Source: Smallanthus sonchifolius | Lineage: Eukaryota; Streptophyta; Magnoliopsida; Asterales; Asteraceae | Length of the DNA: 64,000 nucleotides | Assembly (NCBI GenBank): GCA_023525975.1 | Contig: CM042032.1 | Location: 24,682,001 to 24,746,000 of the forward strand | Direction: 5' to 3' | Shown here: piece by piece, positions 1-10,340 of the stretch | Layout: the number at the start of each line of letters is the position of its first letter | Position numbering within the stretch: the stretch's first letter is position 1 | Notes under the pieces: generated by a model | Told to the model about the DNA's origin: nothing | Databases searched by the model: none | The model's input: the letters and a program-made list of their open reading frames with translations, nothing else | Made by a program: the position numbers and the translations under genes

Positions 1-988
1 GAGGCACGACTGCGCTATATGATTAGCGCGACCGTGTCTGTTTCAAATCAGGAACGAATTGACCAATTCTTATAATAACAGGGTTGGAAATCATAGGGCT
101 TTCACCCATTAGATTATTTCGAGTCTTTTTGCATAGATTAATTGGATTTAAAACATGTCCAAGGTTCGATTCGATTAAATCATTTTTAACGAAAATGTGG
201 ATTCGGGTTCGTGGTGATTTCCATAATGAAAGCCCAAATTATCATGGGGCTTTTGATCTATGAACTGAAACGAGTTAGAAAAAGGTTTCAATTACCCGTA
301 AGAGCAGCGAATTGTTAGAGAACGGTAGGGAGGAGTTCCGGCGTCGGCGAGTTCGGCTTCCGGCGTCTTCTGCTACGATTCCGGCTGCTTCAAATGGTTC
401 AGAAGCTTCTGGGAGAAACGTTTGTGCGTTTGCTTGGGAGAATTGCAAGTAAGTTGGAGAATTCGATGGTCTAGTGGACAATTTCGTTGATTATTGGATG
501 GCTTTATGAAATTCCGTTTATTTGTTGTAATTAGGACGATTAAGTGGCTTAACTCTGTTTGTTAATAGTTGGAACGTGCAAAACGGTTACGAACTCGAAC
601 GTCTCTGTTATTAAAGGCTGTATTTCCGTTTCAACTAGTACGAGGCACGACCGTGTCCATTTACGGCGCGACCGTGCTAAGGCTCCAGGCGCGATCGTTC
701 CAAAGCAAGTCGCGCGACCGTGCCAAAGCACTCGGCGCGACCATGCCTATTAGGGTTTCTTGTAAATTTTCAACATCAGACCTTGTAACTTTGGTCTTTG
801 ACATATTTGTATAAATAGATACTTATGTAGTGTTTTAGTAGGTAATAACCGTGTAAAATTTGCGGGTTAACATTGAAATATAGTATTTAATTGATCGTAC
901 GAAAAGGAATACAACAGTGCACTAGAATTGTGTTTGAAATGCATTACATTGAATTGAAAATACGGATACAAAAATCAGAAATGTTACA
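1..988 (-). mobile_element. Gyp0: 5'-terminal part of a gypsy LTR (partial)
   Basis: This stretch reads on the minus strand as the start of an LTR. Its terminus TGTAACATTTC lies at 988 and the sequence runs leftward out of the window. It is a clear reverse-complement relative of the first kilobase of the Gyp3 LTR (35510 onward), including the cluster of GCACG-GT-CGTGC-like repeats (about 1-50 and 645-745). At 989 the sequence becomes copia reverse transcriptase codons without a gap, so the LTR terminus sits exactly at an insertion point. Whether this is the 5' LTR of a full minus-strand element or a solo LTR cannot be told from this window. Confidence 0.85.
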
Positions 989-2256
989 CACGGTTGGAAG
1001 CTATTCATTTGTTTTTAGCTTTTGCATCATTCAAAGGTTTCAAGGTTTATCAACTGGATGTCAAAAGTGCTTTCTTGTATGGCAAGGTGAAAGGGGAAGT
1101 TTTTGTTTGTCAACCATCGGGGTTTGAGGATCCATTTTATCTTTTAAAAGTGTTCAAGCTAGATAAGGCTCTTTACGGTCTTCATCAAGCACCCCGTGCG
1201 TCGTATGAAACATTGTCGCAACATCTTTTGGACAATGGTTTCGATCGTGGTCAAATTGATTCCACCTTGTTCATCAAGAAAGCAGGGGGAGATTACCTAA
1301 TAGTTCAGATATACGTGGACGATATTATTTTTGGCTCAACAAAAGAAGAGTTATGCAAGGAGTTTGAGAACGTCATGAAATCAAAATTCAAAATGTCAGC
1401 TATGGGAGAGTTGTCGTTCTTTTTAGGATTACAAGTTAATCAAAAAGAGGATGGTTTCTTTATACATCAGTCTAAATACGTGAAAGACATTTTTAGCCGG
1501 TTCAAAATGGAAGAATGTACCCCATATGACACTCTGATTCCTGTAAATCACAAGATGAATCCAGATTTGAAAGGAAAGGATATTGATTGTCGATTGTACA
1601 GAGCAATGATTGGTTCTCTCATGTACTTAACAACATCAAGTCCAGATATAATGTTTGATGTGTGTCTCTGTTCCAAATTTCAAGCAAAACCAAAGGAATC
1701 ACATCTGATTGCAGTCAAACGTATTTTTCGGTACCTGAAAGGGAAACCCAGATTAGGATTATGGTTCCCACATGGTTCTAATTATGAATTTAATGCATTT
1801 ACTGACTCAGATTTTGGAGGTTGTTGTTTGGACAAGAAATCTATAATAGGAGGTTACCAATTTCTAGGAAATCGTCTTGTGTCATGGTAATGTAAAAAGC
1901 AAACTACTGTCTCAATTTCAACATGTGAAGCAGAATACATCGTTGCTGCTAGTTGTTGTTCACAAATTTTGTGGATTCAGCAAAAATTAAGAGACTATGG
2001 TTTGAATTTCACTTACACCACCATGTTCATTGATAATAATGCCACAATGTCTGTAACAAATAATCCAGTTAAGCACAGTAAAACAAAGAACATTGAAATT
2101 AGATATCATTTTATTCGTGATTGTGCAGATAAAAAGTTGACTGAGCTGGTGAAAGTTCATACTGATGACAATCTTGCAGATTTGTTCACCAAGGCATTTG
2201 ATCGTACAAGGTTTAAATTTCTTATAAAGATGATTGGTATGATCAATCCCAAATAA
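989..2256 (+). pseudogene. pol: Cop1 pol, C-terminal part: copia reverse transcriptase and RNase H (broken)
   Basis: This is the 3' part of a Ty1/copia polyprotein, which would copy element RNA to DNA in cytoplasmic particles. The RT is recognised by QLDVKSAFLYGKV, YGLHQAPRA and the catalytic YVDDIIFG; the RNase H by KHSKTKNIEIRYHFIRD and LADLFTK. The 5' part is missing because the Gyp0 LTR interrupts the coding region just before the RLE codons. A TAA replaces a codon at 1888-1890, after which the same frame continues to the natural stop at 2254-2256. The same region of Cop2 (minus strand, 56618-58176) is its closest relative here and keeps the junction region uninterrupted. RT wording and the downstream extra ORF suggest the SIRE/Maximus-type copia lineage; that placement is inference. 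Confidence 0.9.
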
Positions 2257-2589
2257 ATTTTTCTGCACAAAATAATTCTCATGGAGGTTTATTTTTTCTA
2301 TTTTTATCTACATTCTATCATTTCTGCATTTCAATTTAGTCAAAAAGTTTGTTATTTATAACCTAAACAAATTGAAAAATTTAAAATTGACATCATTTGA
2401 GCATGAGAAGAAATGATAGTACATCAATGGATGTTAATTCACACATGACCATAGTTTGACCGGTTGGTGCTTTATGTTTATTAAATATACCTGAATTATA
2501 TGTTTTGATCTAAACTTCAGAGACTACACAAATAGGAAATGATAATGTTGTGTATGCATATAATTTAGCTTGTCAATAGGTTAAAAGCG
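2257..2589 (+). other. Cop1 spacer between pol and the 3' ORF, first part
   Basis: AT-rich non-coding DNA downstream of the Cop1 pol stop. It is cut at 2589/2595 by insertion of Gyp1 and resumes at 12789. The reverse complement of 56280-56617 in Cop2 is a recognisable relative. No reading frame or known motif is seen. Confidence 0.75.
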
Positions 2590-2594
2590 TCTTT

Positions 2595-5039
2595 TGTAAC
2601 ATTTCTGGTTTCTTTTTTTTTTTTACCATGTAAACGTTTCGATGCAATAAACGAGTATTTCAATTTCAATTCGTGTGCAACAACCGTAAAAGCAATTACA
2701 CATACAATACATTATGTTACAATAACAACTGAAAACGCCATTATCTCACAAGCCCCGAGGACCAAAACTGACAAAACTCAAAAACTACAAAACTAGGCAA
2801 GCACGGTCGCGCCTAAGACTAGGCACGGTCGCGCCTGTAGACCTAAGCACGGTCGTGCCTAATACAGGCACGGTCGCGCTGCTGAAACCACGTGACTCTG
2901 CAGAAGTCAGATCACAGACATACTCGACGATTTCGCAAAATTTAATGAATGGTCAAAGGCGGTTTTCGCGCGTCAGACCATACTTGACTGAATACAACCT
3001 GCAACACGCATCAATTACACTCCAATTTACAGATTTGTTTAATCCCATACCCACCACAATCATGACTCGCGAATTCGTCGATATAGAGCCAGTTGCACGC
3101 TTCCTACGCCCTCATATGCATCCACACAATCACCCAGAACTCTCACTCGACACTCATACAACCTCGGTCGTCCGATTGATCGCCGAGAAGCAAAGCCGTC
3201 GACCCGTAGCCGACTGCATTAAATTGCCCTATTATAATAAGTAAGTAATACACCACTAGCTTCGTATCACCCCCTACTACGAAAACCCTATGCCAATTCG
3301 CAGTAGAAACACTCAAATCGGCCAGATTTTTGAACGAGAAAACGAAACTACACTTTTAGTCAAACTACCACTTAAACACGAAATAAATCCAATTAAACCT
3401 TATTGATAGCTTCGTAATCATCCACTAAATGAAAGCCCTAAGAATCCAGAAGTGTTTAATATAAGAATCGAGCGAATTGAGTCTGGAAAAGACCCGACAC
3501 GGTCGCGCTCATCACTGAGCGCGGTCGTGCCTGACCAAGCACAGTCGTGGTCCGAGTAAGGCCCGGTCGTGCTTACCGAGCAAACAAGTCCTGACAAAAA
3601 ACAAACACTAGGCGCGGTCGTGCCGGACACGAGCACGGTCGTGCTCCATGACGAGAACCTCTGTAGCCTTCTGACTCGACCACGGGCGCGCTCCAGACCA
3701 CCACGGTCACGCCCGGAGGCGAGCGCGGTCGTGCCGTTGATGAGCACGGTCGTGCTCAGTCAGAACTGAATCTTTACAGTTTCTCAGATTTGATGATTTT
3801 TATAAAACTTATGTTATAAACTTAACTGTTTAAACAGAATCTCACCATTATTAAGCACAACAATTATTTTCATCGATTAAATTGTTTTAAACCGATTCTT
3901 ACCATTTGAAAATACATTTTTATTTAAAATTTCTAAATTTATAAAAAGTTATAACAAGATTTTATAAAACACTTTATTATGAAAAAGACTTTTATAAACC
4001 AATTGTATAAATCCTAGTTACATCAAATAAAACTTATATAAATATAAACTACTTTATATTTTGTGACGTTTTCTAAAATAAGTAGATAAAACGAATTCGT
4101 TTGTTTATATTACATTCAATTAAATATATATACCACACTACCTTATATTTTAAATACATAACTAAACGATACAATTCATTAGTGCAAATCCTTACGCTTG
4201 CAATACACTGAAACACTATAGTTACTTTAAACCTTATACACCGCATTAATACACGTCATACATTTACTCGATAGGTCAAGCTCCGTGACCCACAAACACT
4301 TAACATTTACTTGGTTGTGCAATCTACACTCTCCAACACATGTGAGTCTACATAACCCCACTTTTACTCTTTTTCACCTTTGGGGTGGACATGATTTACA
4401 TTAAACAAATTGCAACTCTTTCATAGTACAATTCTTACTTGATTACATGAATTATTTGTGCAATATGCTTGAATGCTATGAGTTATTACTATACATACAT
4501 GACGCAACTCGTGCAATCATTAACTCTGTACAAGCCAACGGTAAACAAGGATAGTACTATTGAGTCTGACAAACCCACCCGGGTAGGGTGTTTGTTACCG
4601 ACTTTACATTAGGGTAACCTGCGTGTTATGCCTCAGTCACAAGGTTTGATTGTGCACCTAGTATAACTGTAGATTCTCCATATTTGTCTTATATACCATG
4701 TGAATCAATGAATTGTATAAACAGTTTTGAACTCTTATTTGTGTGACAAAACTTATGTATGCTCACAAACTTTTTAGTTGACCCTTGTTTTTAAATCATG
4801 TTTCAGGTGCTAACAATTGAGATGATTACAAGTTGCTTCCACCTAGTTTGAGGACCTAGTTAAAAGGCTCTAAAATAAACATTGTTATGTATTTTGTTAT
4901 GTTTCGTGTACTTGTTGGATTGTTGTTTGATTTCAATGAAAACTGTATGTTTAATTATTTCAACCTTAGCAAACCATGAGCTATGAACAGTCTGCACGCT
5001 TCACGCCCCGACGTTTCCGCCGCCGGTTGGGGTGTGACA
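2595..5039 (+). repeat. Gyp1 5' LTR
   Basis: Runs from TGTAACATTTC to GGGGTGTGACA, 2445 bp. It contains clusters of GCACG-GT-CGTGC-type inverted repeats at about 2802-2880 and 3497-3765, standing out as CpG-rich islands in AT-rich DNA. A TATA-like TTTATAAAA lies near 3796. A GTGAGT donor-like site at 4342, CCCC at 4356, a hairpin near 4761-4781 and TTTCAGGT at 4802-4808 form the LTR intron-like module seen in all gypsy LTRs of the window. Small reading frames inside it (for example 2855-3244) follow the repeats and are not taken as genes. Confidence 0.93.
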
Positions 5040-5042
5040 GAT

Positions 5043-5055
5043 TGGTATCAGAGCC
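5043..5055 (+). other. Gyp1 primer-binding site (initiator tRNA-Met type)
   Basis: TGGTATCAGAGCC begins 3 nt after the 5' LTR. It is complementary to the 3' end of plant initiator tRNA-Met and would prime minus-strand DNA synthesis. Confidence 0.93.
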
Positions 5056-5734
5056 TTGGTTATAGGGAATTAGGTTATTAGACACCATTGACCTAGACTA
5101 TAACTTTAGGACACCCAACAATGCCATGCTACATGTTTTATGTGATACGTGCTATTTGCTATATGTCACATGCTTTATGTGTTAGTTATTTGATACTTAA
5201 AATGTTTAGACTACATGACTTAATAAGCATACGTAAATAATAAATTAAATAAATCGTATCCATACCCGTATCCTAAGCCGCGTATCCTCCTTAACTGCTT
5301 CTATGTCATCATCGCCATAACTTGTGGAAAAACTCATACTCGTAGACATTAGTCTATCAAAAATATTTTTATATACCCGTTAAGGTTTTAGACTCTGTAA
5401 TTATTAAAGGACATGTGCAATCTGGAAGGGTGACACCTGTATTCTGAATTTTCTGTCTAGGAATGCATTTCGTATAAATCCCAATCAACCGAGGGATCCG
5501 TATGCTTTCCTGGGAATTCCCGGGATGAGTGTTTACCTATAGGCTAAAGCACGTCTCCTTGAAAATTATATAAGTCTAATTAACCTTAATATGTCATTGT
5601 GTTAAAGTAGAAATGTGATTACTTGAAAACAATCCGAACTATGAAATAAACGTGTTATTATTCCTCCTATCCTAAATTTCAACGGATTTTTTTTAAATTC
5701 TCACAACACTTTTGTATCATTCTCTTTTTATAGA
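5056..5734 (+). promoter_or_regulatory. Gyp1 untranslated leader with candidate dimerisation palindrome
   Basis: Non-coding leader between the primer-binding site and gag. It holds the perfect palindrome GGGAATTCCC at 5512-5521, inside a block (about 5410-5580) that is strongly conserved in the leaders of Gyp2 (32780-32940, minus strand) and Gyp3 (38450-38610). By analogy with retroviral leaders this block could hold dimerisation or packaging signals; that role is inference. Confidence 0.6.
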
Positions 5735-6892
5735 ATGCCTCCTCGTCGTAACCTCAACCGCAACAACACCGACAACGCCAACAATAGCACCAACACCAAT
5801 ACCGGCAATGCCAACAACAACAATAATACCGACCTTGCTGCTCTCCTCACTCAGCTAGTAACTCAACTAACTCAAGCCAATAACAACAACAATGGGAACG
5901 CCAGTGGTAGTGCTAATACTGGTGGTGGCGGTGGTGCCAACCCGCCACGATGTACCTTCAAGCATTTCAACTCTTGCAATCCCCTGAAATTTTATGGTAC
6001 CGAAGGAGCCACAGGACTCCTTCAATGGTTCGAAAATATTGAGGGCACCTTCCTCAATAGTGACTGTCCGGACAATCTGCGAGTCCGCCATGCCACTAGT
6101 GTCTTCCAAAAACGGGCACTAACCTGGTGGAATGGGGAGAAGAGAACAAGGGGAGTAGAAGTAGCAATGGCTCTGCCATGGGATGAGCTAAAAAGGATCA
6201 TGACCGAGGAATTCTGTCCTCGGAACGAAATGAAAAAGCTGGAAGCAGAATTTTGGGATCTTACCCAAGATAGTGGTGAAAGCTTAGCATACACCAACCG
6301 TTTTCACGAACTGAGCATGCTGGTACCTCACATGGTTACGCCTTTGTCTAGGTATATTGAAATATATATCGGTGGCCTACCGAGACAAATCCAGGACACT
6401 GTTTTGGGAAGAAATCCTGCAAGCCTGGAGGATGCTATTCGTCTGGCTGCTACTTTGACTGATAATCACGTTAAAGCAGGTACTCTTACCAGAAAGGGGG
6501 CCAAGAAAGTTTCTGACACCACAACACCTCCTGCTCATGTCAAGGAGGTCAAAGCCGAACCGAACCACAACACGAGGAAGAGGAAAGCTAAGAACTATGC
6601 CGTGATCACTCCGGCTGCCCCAGTCAACCAAGTTGCTCCTATGGCTCAGAACCGAGTCAAGAAACAATATGTGGGAAACAATCCGTTGTGCAACACCTGC
6701 AATTATCACCATTTCCCAAATGTACCCTGCCGCCTATGTGCCAGCTGTGGAAGATATGGGCATGTAGCTAACACCTGCAGAAGTAATCCAGCTGGTAATC
6801 AAGTCAACCAGGGAAACGGGGCTAATCCAGCAGTTCCAGCTATTGGTAATGGGCATGCTTGCTTCGAGTGTGGCGACCCAAACCACTTCTGA
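5735..6892 (+). pseudogene. gag: Gyp1 gag (capsid-nucleocapsid), ends at a premature stop
   Basis: This is the structural polyprotein of the virus-like particle. The start MPPRR is shared with Gyp2 and Gyp3, which supports the ATG at 5735. The N-terminus is Asn-rich and low in complexity (residues 4-80). The retrotransposon gag domain follows, with ALTWWNGEKR near residue 125 and the PWDELKRIMTEEFCP stretch near 148. A CCHC zinc knuckle (CASCGRYGHVANTC) sits near residues 334-347, and a second knuckle starts at CFECGDPNHF. There a TGA at 6890-6892 stops the frame; the related Gyp3 has an Arg codon at this point (CGT). The frame continues without shift into pol, so gag and pol were one open frame in the ancestor. 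Confidence 0.92.
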
Positions 6893-8689
6893 GACCGATG
6901 TCCAAAACTTGTGAACAATACTCAAGGCGGAGCTCGTGGGCGTGCCTTCAACATCAACGCCAACGAGGCTCAGGCCAGCGATCATGTGATCAATGGTACG
7001 TTTCTTATGAATAACCAATATGCTTCTATACTATTTGATACCGGAGCCGATAAGAGTTTTGTGTCCCTTAACTTTGAACCTTTACTTGCAAAAACACGAT
7101 CCAAACTAGAGAAAACCTTCACCGTTGAAGTAGCGGATGGAAATTCCATCACTATTGACTCCATTGTCCATGACTGCTCACTAGAACTCAATGGTCACAC
7201 ATTTCTAGTCAACCTAATACCAATGCCATTAGGGAGTTTTGACGTCATCATCGGCATGGATTGGTTGTCTAAAAACCACGCCGAAGTCATGTGTTTTGAA
7301 AAATACATCCGAATACCTCTTCCATCGGGAGACATATTGAAAGTCTTTGGCGAGAAACCTTGCAAAGGACTCAAACTGATGTCCTGCATCACCACCCAGA
7401 AATGCATACGAAAGAAGTGCATGGTTTTCCTAACTCATGTAATCCAAAAAGAAGACAAGGAAAGAAGAATAGAAGATATTCCCATCATTCGGGAGTTTCC
7501 CGAAGTCTTTCCCGATGACTTGCCTGGCCTTCCACCTGTTCGGGAAGTAAAGTTTCGAATCGATCTTATACCCGGAGCAAACCCTGTGGCTAAAGCTCCA
7601 TACCGGCTTGCACCTTCCGAATTGCAAGAACTTGCAAGTCAACTTCAAGAACTCGCTGACAAAGGTTTCATACGGCCAAGTCATTCACCGTGGGGTGCAC
7701 CAGTCTTGTTTGTTAAAAAGAAGGATGGTTCATTCCGCATGTGTATTGACTATCGAGAGCTCAACAAGCTTACAATCAAAAACCGCTACCCGTTACCTAG
7801 GATTGACGACCTCTTCGATCAACTCCAAGGTTCTACTTGTTTCTCGAAGATTGATCTTCGATCTGGTTATCACCAACTGCGTGTCCGAGAAGAAGATATT
7901 CCAAAGACCGCCTTCCAAACAAGATATGGTCATTACGAGTTCACGGTTATGCCTTTTGGGTTGACCAATGCACCTGCTGTCTTTACGGATCTCATGAACC
8001 GCATGTGCAAACCATACCTTGACAAATTCGTGATCGTTTTCATCGATGACATCTTGATCTATTCCAAGACTGAGGAAGAACATGAACAGCACCTTAGACT
8101 GATTTTGGATCTCCTGAGAACCGAACAATTATACGCCAAGTTCTCCAAATGTGAATTTTGGCTAAAGGAGGTTCAATTTTTGGGTCATGTTGTCAATAAA
8201 AAGGGAATACATGTCGACCCTGCCAAGATCGAAGCTGTCAAGAATTGGAGTGCTCCTCAAACCCCTACCGAGGTTCGTTCGTTCCTTGGTTTAGCGGGTT
8301 ATTACCGAAGATTCATTTCTAACTTCTCCAAGATTGCTGTTCCCCTCACCGCCTTGACGCATAAAAGTAAACCTTATGTATGGGGACCGAAACAAGAAGA
8401 AGCTTTCCAAACTCTTAAACAGAAGTTATGTGATGCTCCTATTCTGACTCTTCCCGAAGGAAACGATGATCTAGTCGTCTACTGTGATGCCTCTAACCTA
8501 GGCCTTGGTTGTGTCCTCATGCAACGAGGCAAGGTAATCGCTTATGCATCGAGGCAACTCAAGGTCCACGAGAAAAACTATACGACGCACGATTTGGAGT
8601 TGGGTGCAGTCATATTTGCCTTGAAGATTTGGAGACATTATCTATATCGCACAAAATGTGTGGTATTCACAGACCACAAAAGCCTCTAA
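6893..8689 (+). pseudogene. pol: Gyp1 pol part 1: protease, reverse transcriptase, RNase H start
   Basis: Same frame as gag. The aspartic protease shows the DTGA active site at about 7037-7048 and the MDWL stretch near 7256. The RT has KKKDGSFRMCIDYRELN, FSKIDLRSGYHQ and the intact catalytic FIDD at 8038-8049. The RNase H begins at VVYCDAS (about 8475) and reaches FTDHKSL, where a TAA at 8687-8689 replaces a Gln codon (Gyp4 reads Gln here). Catalytic residues are otherwise intact, so inactivation is by stops rather than by missense change. Confidence 0.93.
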
Positions 8690-9628
8690 CACATCTTCAA
8701 CCAAAAAGAACTCAACATGAGGCAACGACGTTGGGTTGAACTCCTCAATGATTACGATTGCGAGATTCGTTATCATCCCGGCGAGGCAAACGTAGTAGCC
8801 GATGCGCTGAGCCGTAAAGAACGTGTCATGCTCCAAAGTGTCAAGATTCATTCCGACATTCAAACCCGTATTCTAGCAGCTCAACACGTCTCGATTACCG
8901 AGGGCAATATGTATGAGGAAATGTCGTGTGGTGCTGAATTCCAACTAGAGACTAAAAACAATGGCTTGCTTTATTTCTTGGATCGTATTTGGGTTCCCAA
9001 TCGCAATGATCTCCGGGAATTCCTCATGACTGAAGCACACAAGTCTCGGTATTCTATCCATCCCGGTGCGGATAAAATGTATCACAATCTTCGACCACAA
9101 TATTGGTGGCCTGGTATGAAGAAAGACATTGCACTCTATGTTGTAAAATGTCTAACCTGCTCTAAAGTCAAAGCCGAACATCAACGTCCTTCCGGCTTAC
9201 TTGAACAACCGGAAATCCCCATGTGGAAATGGGAAAATCTAGCCATGGACTTCATTACTAAACTCCCCCGTACTTCAAACGGCTATGATAGCATTTGGGT
9301 AATCATCGACCGTCTCACAAAGTCCGCACACTTCCTGCCCATCCGTGAAGACTATCGGGTTGAGAAATTGGCCCGAATCTATATTGACGAAATTGTGAGT
9401 CGACACGGTATACCTTTGAACATAATCTCCGACAGAGATGCTCGTTTCACTTCCAGATTTTGGCAATCTCTGCAAAAGGCACTTGGCACACGATTGGATT
9501 TAAGCACAGCCTACCATCCCCAAACTGATGGCCAGACTGAACGAACAATCCAAACGCTTGAAGACATGCTGAGAGTCTGTGTCATAGACTTTGGTGGCAA
9601 TTGGGATTCACACTTGACACTTATTTAA
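8690..9628 (+). pseudogene. pol: Gyp1 pol part 2: RNase H end and integrase core
   Basis: This continues the same frame. The RNase H tail reads YDCEIRYHPG and NVVADALSR. The integrase zinc-binding HHCC motif follows (HKSRYSIHPG ... CLTCSK, about 9040-9165). The catalytic D,D,E core shows AMDFITKLP, SDRDARF and GQTER with all three acidic residues present. A TAA at 9626-9628 interrupts the frame where Gyp4 carries Glu. The integrase would insert the cDNA into chromatin. Confidence 0.92.
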
Positions 9629-10306
9629 TTCTCCTACAATAACAGCTACCACACCAGCATCAACATGGCTCCATTCGAAGCTCTTTATGGTCGCAAATGC
9701 CGTTCTCCCATCTGTTGGAACGAGATTGGTGAAGCACAAATCACCGGTCCCGAGTTAATTCAGGAAACATCCGACAAAATCCTTCAAATCCGTGACAACA
9801 TCCGAGTAGCGAGAAGTCGACAAAAGAGCTATGCCGACAAGCGACGAAAACCCTTGGAATTCCAAGTGGGTGACCTTGTGCTTCTCAAAGTATCCCCTTG
9901 GAAGGGTGTGATCCGCTTTGGAAAGAAAGGCAAGCTAGCACCTCGTTACGTACGCCCGTTCAAGATCCTTGAAAGAATCGGGAAAGTGGCTTACAAACTT
10001 GAGCTACCTCCAGCACTCAACAATGTTCATCCAACCTTCCACGTGTCCAACCTGGAGAAATGTCTTGCTGATGAGAACCTCCACATACCTCTTGACGACG
10101 TGCGCATTGATGAAACGATGCACTTTGTCGAGAAACCGGTGGAAATCATGGACCGTGAGATCAAGAAACTCAAACGCAGCCGCATTCCTATAGTCAAAGT
10201 CCGTTGGGATTCTAAACGTGGTCCTGAGTTTACATGGGAACGTGAAGACCAAATGAAACTCAAGTATCCTCACCTCTTCACCGATTCAGCAGCCTCAACT
10301 AGTTGA
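9629..10306 (+). pseudogene. pol: Gyp1 pol part 3: integrase C-terminus with chromodomain-like tail
   Basis: The GPY/F-like region (VGDLVLLKVSP, then RYVRPFKILERIGKVAYKLELP) is followed by a tail with VKVRWDSKRGPEFTWERED and KYPHLF, matching the position of the chromodomain in Tekay/Del-type chromoviruses, thought to guide integration to heterochromatin. The usual Gly of the GPF motif is Arg here (RPF), while Gyp4 keeps GPF. The natural stop TGA is at 10304-10306, directly before the conserved hairpin and polypurine tract. Confidence 0.88.
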
Positions 10307-10340
10307 ATTTCGGGACGAAATCCCCTCAACATGGGGAGAC
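10307..10340 (+). promoter_or_regulatory. Gyp1 pre-PPT hairpin and polypurine tract
   Basis: The inverted repeat ATTTCG-GGA-CGAAAT occupies 10307-10321, right after the pol stop. It is followed by the purine-rich ACATGGGGAGAC ending at 10340, next to the 3' LTR, which would prime plus-strand DNA. The same arrangement occurs in Gyp2 and Gyp4; LARD1 has a variant with a compensated stem. Confidence 0.8.

Noticed and set aside
2855..3244. Reading frame of 129 codons in the Gyp1 5' LTR (and 169 codons at 10480-10989 in the 3' LTR)
   Set aside because: It runs through the GCACG-type repeats, its start differs between the two LTRs, and it has no recognisable domain; it recurs only because LTRs are duplicated.
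5043..5055. tRNA gene at the TGGTATCAGAGCC sites
   Set aside because: These are primer-binding sites complementary to a tRNA 3' end; no cloverleaf sequence surrounds them.
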